Source: Actinomycetota bacterium (GTDB lineage: Bacteria; Actinomycetota; Actinomycetes; Streptosporangiales; Streptosporangiaceae). From it: 7,636 nt of DNA. Below are positions 5,978 through 7,636 of the stretch, one piece after another (within the stretch, counting starts at the first letter, position 1; every line of letters starts with the position of its first letter). A program made the translations under genes and the position numbers. The notes below the pieces were generated by a model that was given only the letters and a program-made list of their open reading frames with translations, did no database searches and was not told the origin of the DNA. The stretch is taken from assembly GCA_003168295.1 (NCBI GenBank), contig PMST01000589.1, positions 1-7,636 on the forward strand, read 5' to 3'.

Positions 5978-7381
5978 TCAGCGGGCTGCTGGCTGGTCGG
6001 CCAGCAGCCGGGGCCGGGCGGGCGTGCGGGCGGCGATGTCTTCCAGGCTGCGCCCGGCGGGCTCGGGCAGGACCAGGGTGAGCGCGAAGCCGGAAACGGC
6101 TACCCCGGCGGTGAGCAGCAGCGTGCCGCGCAGGCCCAGTGAGGTCTGCAGGACCGGGAACAAGAAGACCCCGATGAAGGCGCCGAGCTTGCCGATGCCT
6201 GCCGAGATGCCGTGCCCGGTGGTCCGCATGGTGACCGGGTACAGCTCGCTGGGCAGCACAAAGGTGGTCATGTTCGGGCCGAACTCGGTGAAGAAGTAGC
6301 TCACCCCGTACACCAGCAGGAACGGCGCCACCATGGTGGTCATGCCTGGTACCAGCGCGATGACGGCGAAGCACAGGGCCATCACCGCGAACCCGGCCAG
6401 CTGGAGGCGGCGGTGCCCGATCCGGTCCAGCCGGGCGATGGCCAGCGCGTAGCCCGGCACCGCGGCCACCGCGAAGATCGCCAGCTGCAAGGCGATCTTG
6501 GTCATGGTCGAGGCGTGCGGGTCGATCAGGCCGAGGATCTGCGGGGTGGAGATCGTGTTGCCGTAGTAGGCGTAGTCGAGCAGGAACCAGCAGCCCGCGG
6601 TCCCGGCCAGCGTGATCAGCCAGCGGCGGCTGGTAAGGAAGGCCCGCAGCCCTATCTCGGGCGGGTCGCCGGGTCCTTCGCCGGGGACCGGCCGTCCGGT
6701 GAATCCGGGTGTCTGGCTCGCCGCCTGCATCGCTCGTCTTTGTACCTGGGCCTGGTAGCGCGGCGATTCCGGCATCCGGCAGCGCAGGTAGATCACGGCG
6801 GCGGCAGGCACCGCGCCGAGCGCCAGCAGGACCCGCCACGTCACGTCACCGCTGGTGCCCGAACCGAGCAGGGCTAGCGCGATCAGCGGTCCGACGATGA
6901 GCCCGAGCGCCTGGGTGCCGAACACCATCCCGACGAGCTTGCCGCGGTCTTTGCGGTTGGCGTACTCGCTCACCATGACCGCGCTGACCGGGTAGTCACC
7001 GCCGACGCCGAAGCCGAGCAGGAACCGGAATCCGATCAGCACCCAGAACGAGCCGGACAGCGCCGATCCCAGCGCCCCGGCGATCATGATCGCGGCGACT
7101 AGCCAGTACACCCGCTTGCGGCCGACCACGTCGGCGTAACGCCCGAATACCAGCGCGCCCAGGCACGCGGCCGCCAGCATGGTGCTGTTGAGGATGGCCA
7201 GCTGGCCGGAACCCAGGTGCCAGTCCTTGGTGATCAGCGCGGAGGCGATCCCGATGACGAACAAGTCGTAGGCGTCGGTGAAGAATCCCACCCCCGAGGC
7301 CAGCACCGCCCGAAGGTGGGACCGGTTCAGCGATGCCTCATCCAGCGCCGCGACCAAGTCCCCGGACCCGATCTCAGCCAC
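5978..7381 (-). CDS. MFS phosphate:H+ symporter, PHS family (Pho84/PiPT-like)
   Basis: Inner-membrane transporter of 467 residues, usual length for a 12-helix major facilitator. It should import inorganic phosphate with protons (PHS family, TC 2.A.1.9). The family signature GFGVGGDYPVSAVMVSEYANRK is present at 123-144. Residues corresponding to the phosphate and proton sites of the fungal transporter PiPT all occur with identical spacing: D36/D39 (FFTDAYD), D129 and Y130 (GGDYP), Q157 (GTQALG), W265, D269 and Y273 (WFLLDYAYY), N370 (FGPNMTT) and K398 (GKLGAF). The cytoplasmic loop between helices 6 and 7 lies at about 200-250. The start is the GTG at 7379-7381: an in-frame TGA lies two codons upstream, and GGAG (minus, 7391-7394) sits 9 nt before it. 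The 11-nt repeats upstream suggest PhoP control. A strong hairpin overlaps the last codons. Substrates other than phosphate are possible, but residue conservation argues for phosphate. Confidence 0.93.
   Translation of the reverse strand: MAEIGSGDLVAALDEASLNRSHLRAVLASGVGFFTDAYDLFVIGIASALITKDWHLGSGQLAILNSTMLAAACLGALVFGRYADVVGRKRVYWLVAAIMIAGALGSALSGSFWVLIGFRFLLGFGVGGDYPVSAVMVSEYANRKDRGKLVGMVFGTQALGLIVGPLIALALLGSGTSGDVTWRVLLALGAVPAAAVIYLRCRMPESPRYQAQVQRRAMQAASQTPGFTGRPVPGEGPGDPPEIGLRAFLTSRRWLITLAGTAGCWFLLDYAYYGNTISTPQILGLIDPHASTMTKIALQLAIFAVAAVPGYALAIARLDRIGHRRLQLAGFAVMALCFAVIALVPGMTTMVAPFLLVYGVSYFFTEFGPNMTTFVLPSELYPVTMRTTGHGISAGIGKLGAFIGVFLFPVLQTSLGLRGTLLLTAGVAVSGFALTLVLPEPAGRSLEDIAARTPARPRLLADQPAAR
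5984..6009 (-). terminator. Perfect 10-bp hairpin overlapping the end of the symporter gene
   Basis: GGCTGCTGGC (5984-5993) and GCCAGCAGCC (6000-6009) form a perfect 10-bp stem with a 6-nt loop. It encodes roughly the last ten residues of the transporter (LLADQPAAR region), immediately before the stop. No U-tract follows on the minus strand. It may act as a GC-rich terminator or mRNA 3'-end stabiliser. Confidence 0.4.
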
Positions 7382-7436
7382 GCATCACCGCTCCGCTCCC
7401 ACCGCCTGACACGGTGGCCTGGATCTGGCCGCTGTT

Positions 7437-7442
7437 GTCCTA
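7437..7442 (-). promoter_or_regulatory. Weak candidate -10 element for the symporter gene
   Basis: TAGGAC on the minus strand lies 19 nt downstream of the last PHO-like unit, a typical distance for an activator-dependent promoter where the PHO box replaces the -35. The hexamer lacks the final T of the consensus, so support is weak. Confidence 0.25.
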
Positions 7443-7461
7443 CTGCAACGGAAGTTACCGA

Positions 7462-7517
7462 GACCAGGCAACGCTCAGCCAACTTGAGAATGAACGCCAG
7501 ATGAACGCCAGATGTCC
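7462..7517 (-). promoter_or_regulatory. Candidate PHO box (PhoP-binding 11-nt direct repeats)
   Basis: On the minus strand, reading toward the symporter, the units are GGACATCTGGC (7517-7507), GTTCATCTGGC (7506-7496), GTTCATTCTCA (7495-7485), one extra A, GTTGGCTGAGC (7483-7473) and GTTGCCTGGTC (7472-7462). Streptomyces PhoP boxes are tandem 11-nt units whose first seven bases resemble GTTCACC; the second and third units match GTTCA exactly, and the others are degenerate. The array ends about 80 nt before the GTG of the phosphate symporter, in the position of an activator site. Its place before a phosphate transporter strongly supports the reading. Binding itself is inferred. Confidence 0.6.
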
Positions 7518-7562
7518 GGAATCAGAACGCAGCGGTGGCGGCATCCGGCCCGGCCGCCGGCC

Positions 7563-7576
7563 GTTACGCGTAACAT
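7563..7576 (+). promoter_or_regulatory. Palindromic operator overlapping a leaderless-type -10
   Basis: GTTACGCGTAAC (7563-7574) is a perfect 12-bp palindrome. TAACAT (7571-7576) fits TANNNT and overlaps its right arm. The GTG at 7583 begins 6 nt after the hexamer, the spacing expected for transcription starting at the start codon. No Shine-Dalgarno is visible. A repressor binding the palindrome would block the -10, but no regulator is identified. Confidence 0.4.
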
Positions 7577-7582
7577 GGGATG

Positions 7583-7636
7583 GTGGCTGACACCCGGAAC
7601 TGCGAGCAATGCGGCACGTCGTTCGCGCCGCGCCGC
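7583..7636 (+). CDS. N-terminus of a small CxxC zinc-ribbon protein (runs off the window)
   Basis: Only 18 codons are visible: MADTRNCEQCGTSFAPRR from the GTG at 7583, or one residue longer from the ATG at 7580. The C-x2-C pair in NCEQCG, followed by a basic stretch, is the first half of a zinc-binding knuckle. Similar actinobacterial proteins of this opening usually supply the second Cys pair about 10-15 residues later, beyond the window. It is divergent from the symporter gene, with about 200 nt between them. The leaderless-type spacing of the TAACAT hexamer favours GTG 7583. Function is unknown, and the call rests on very little sequence. Confidence 0.55.
   Translation, partial: MADTRNCEQCGTSFAPRR

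Noticed and set aside
5973..6839. A second minus-strand frame within the symporter gene
   Set aside because: Arg/Pro/Ala-rich shadow in another frame; the transporter frame has all twelve-helix and phosphate-site features.

Overview
The window is very GC-rich, with third codon positions almost always G or C. Starts use ATG and GTG, and some genes look leaderless. The families present (DUF1707, actinobacterial ankyrin proteins, a PadR-type 5' fragment, an 11-nt PHO-box pattern) point to a high-GC actinomycete of the Streptomyces/Streptosporangiales/Catenulispora type. The genus cannot be read from the sequence. The region looks like ordinary chromosomal accessory territory with some gene decay, and no single operon spans it.

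Layout. (1) 71-2078, plus strand: a two-gene operon for an OmpR-type response regulator and its membrane histidine kinase, 7 nt apart. (2) 2121-2209: an AT-rich, repeat-bearing promoter/operator followed by about 17 codons that look like the start of a PadR-family repressor and then stop making sense. (3) 2226-2822, plus: a small membrane protein with two His-x13-His helices, a predicted haem-b (DUF4405-like) protein whose true start is unclear. (4) 2831-2861: hairpins between convergent genes. (5) 2878-4470, minus: a 530-residue ankyrin-repeat protein. (6) 4882-5556, plus: a DUF1707 two-helix membrane protein, followed by a strong hairpin. (7) 5821-5910, minus: a tRNA-Thr(CGU)-like relic with a swollen anticodon arm. 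(8) 5978-7381, minus: a Pho84/PiPT-type phosphate:H+ symporter with all phosphate-coordinating residues conserved, preceded by tandem 11-nt repeats that look like a PhoP (PHO) box. (9) 7583-end, plus: the start of a small CxxC zinc-ribbon protein with a likely leaderless promoter built around a perfect palindrome.

How they work together. The regulator and kinase form one signalling pair, and their target is unknown. The phosphate symporter and its upstream repeats form the most self-consistent unit: phosphate starvation, then PhoP, then phosphate uptake. The ankyrin and DUF1707 genes are divergent from each other with a 411-nt gap and no visible functional link. I did not find a convincing new defence or biosynthetic system. 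The points most worth following up are the PHO-box/symporter pair, the truncated PadR start with its operator-like repeats joined to a haem-protein-like gene, and the tRNA relic.
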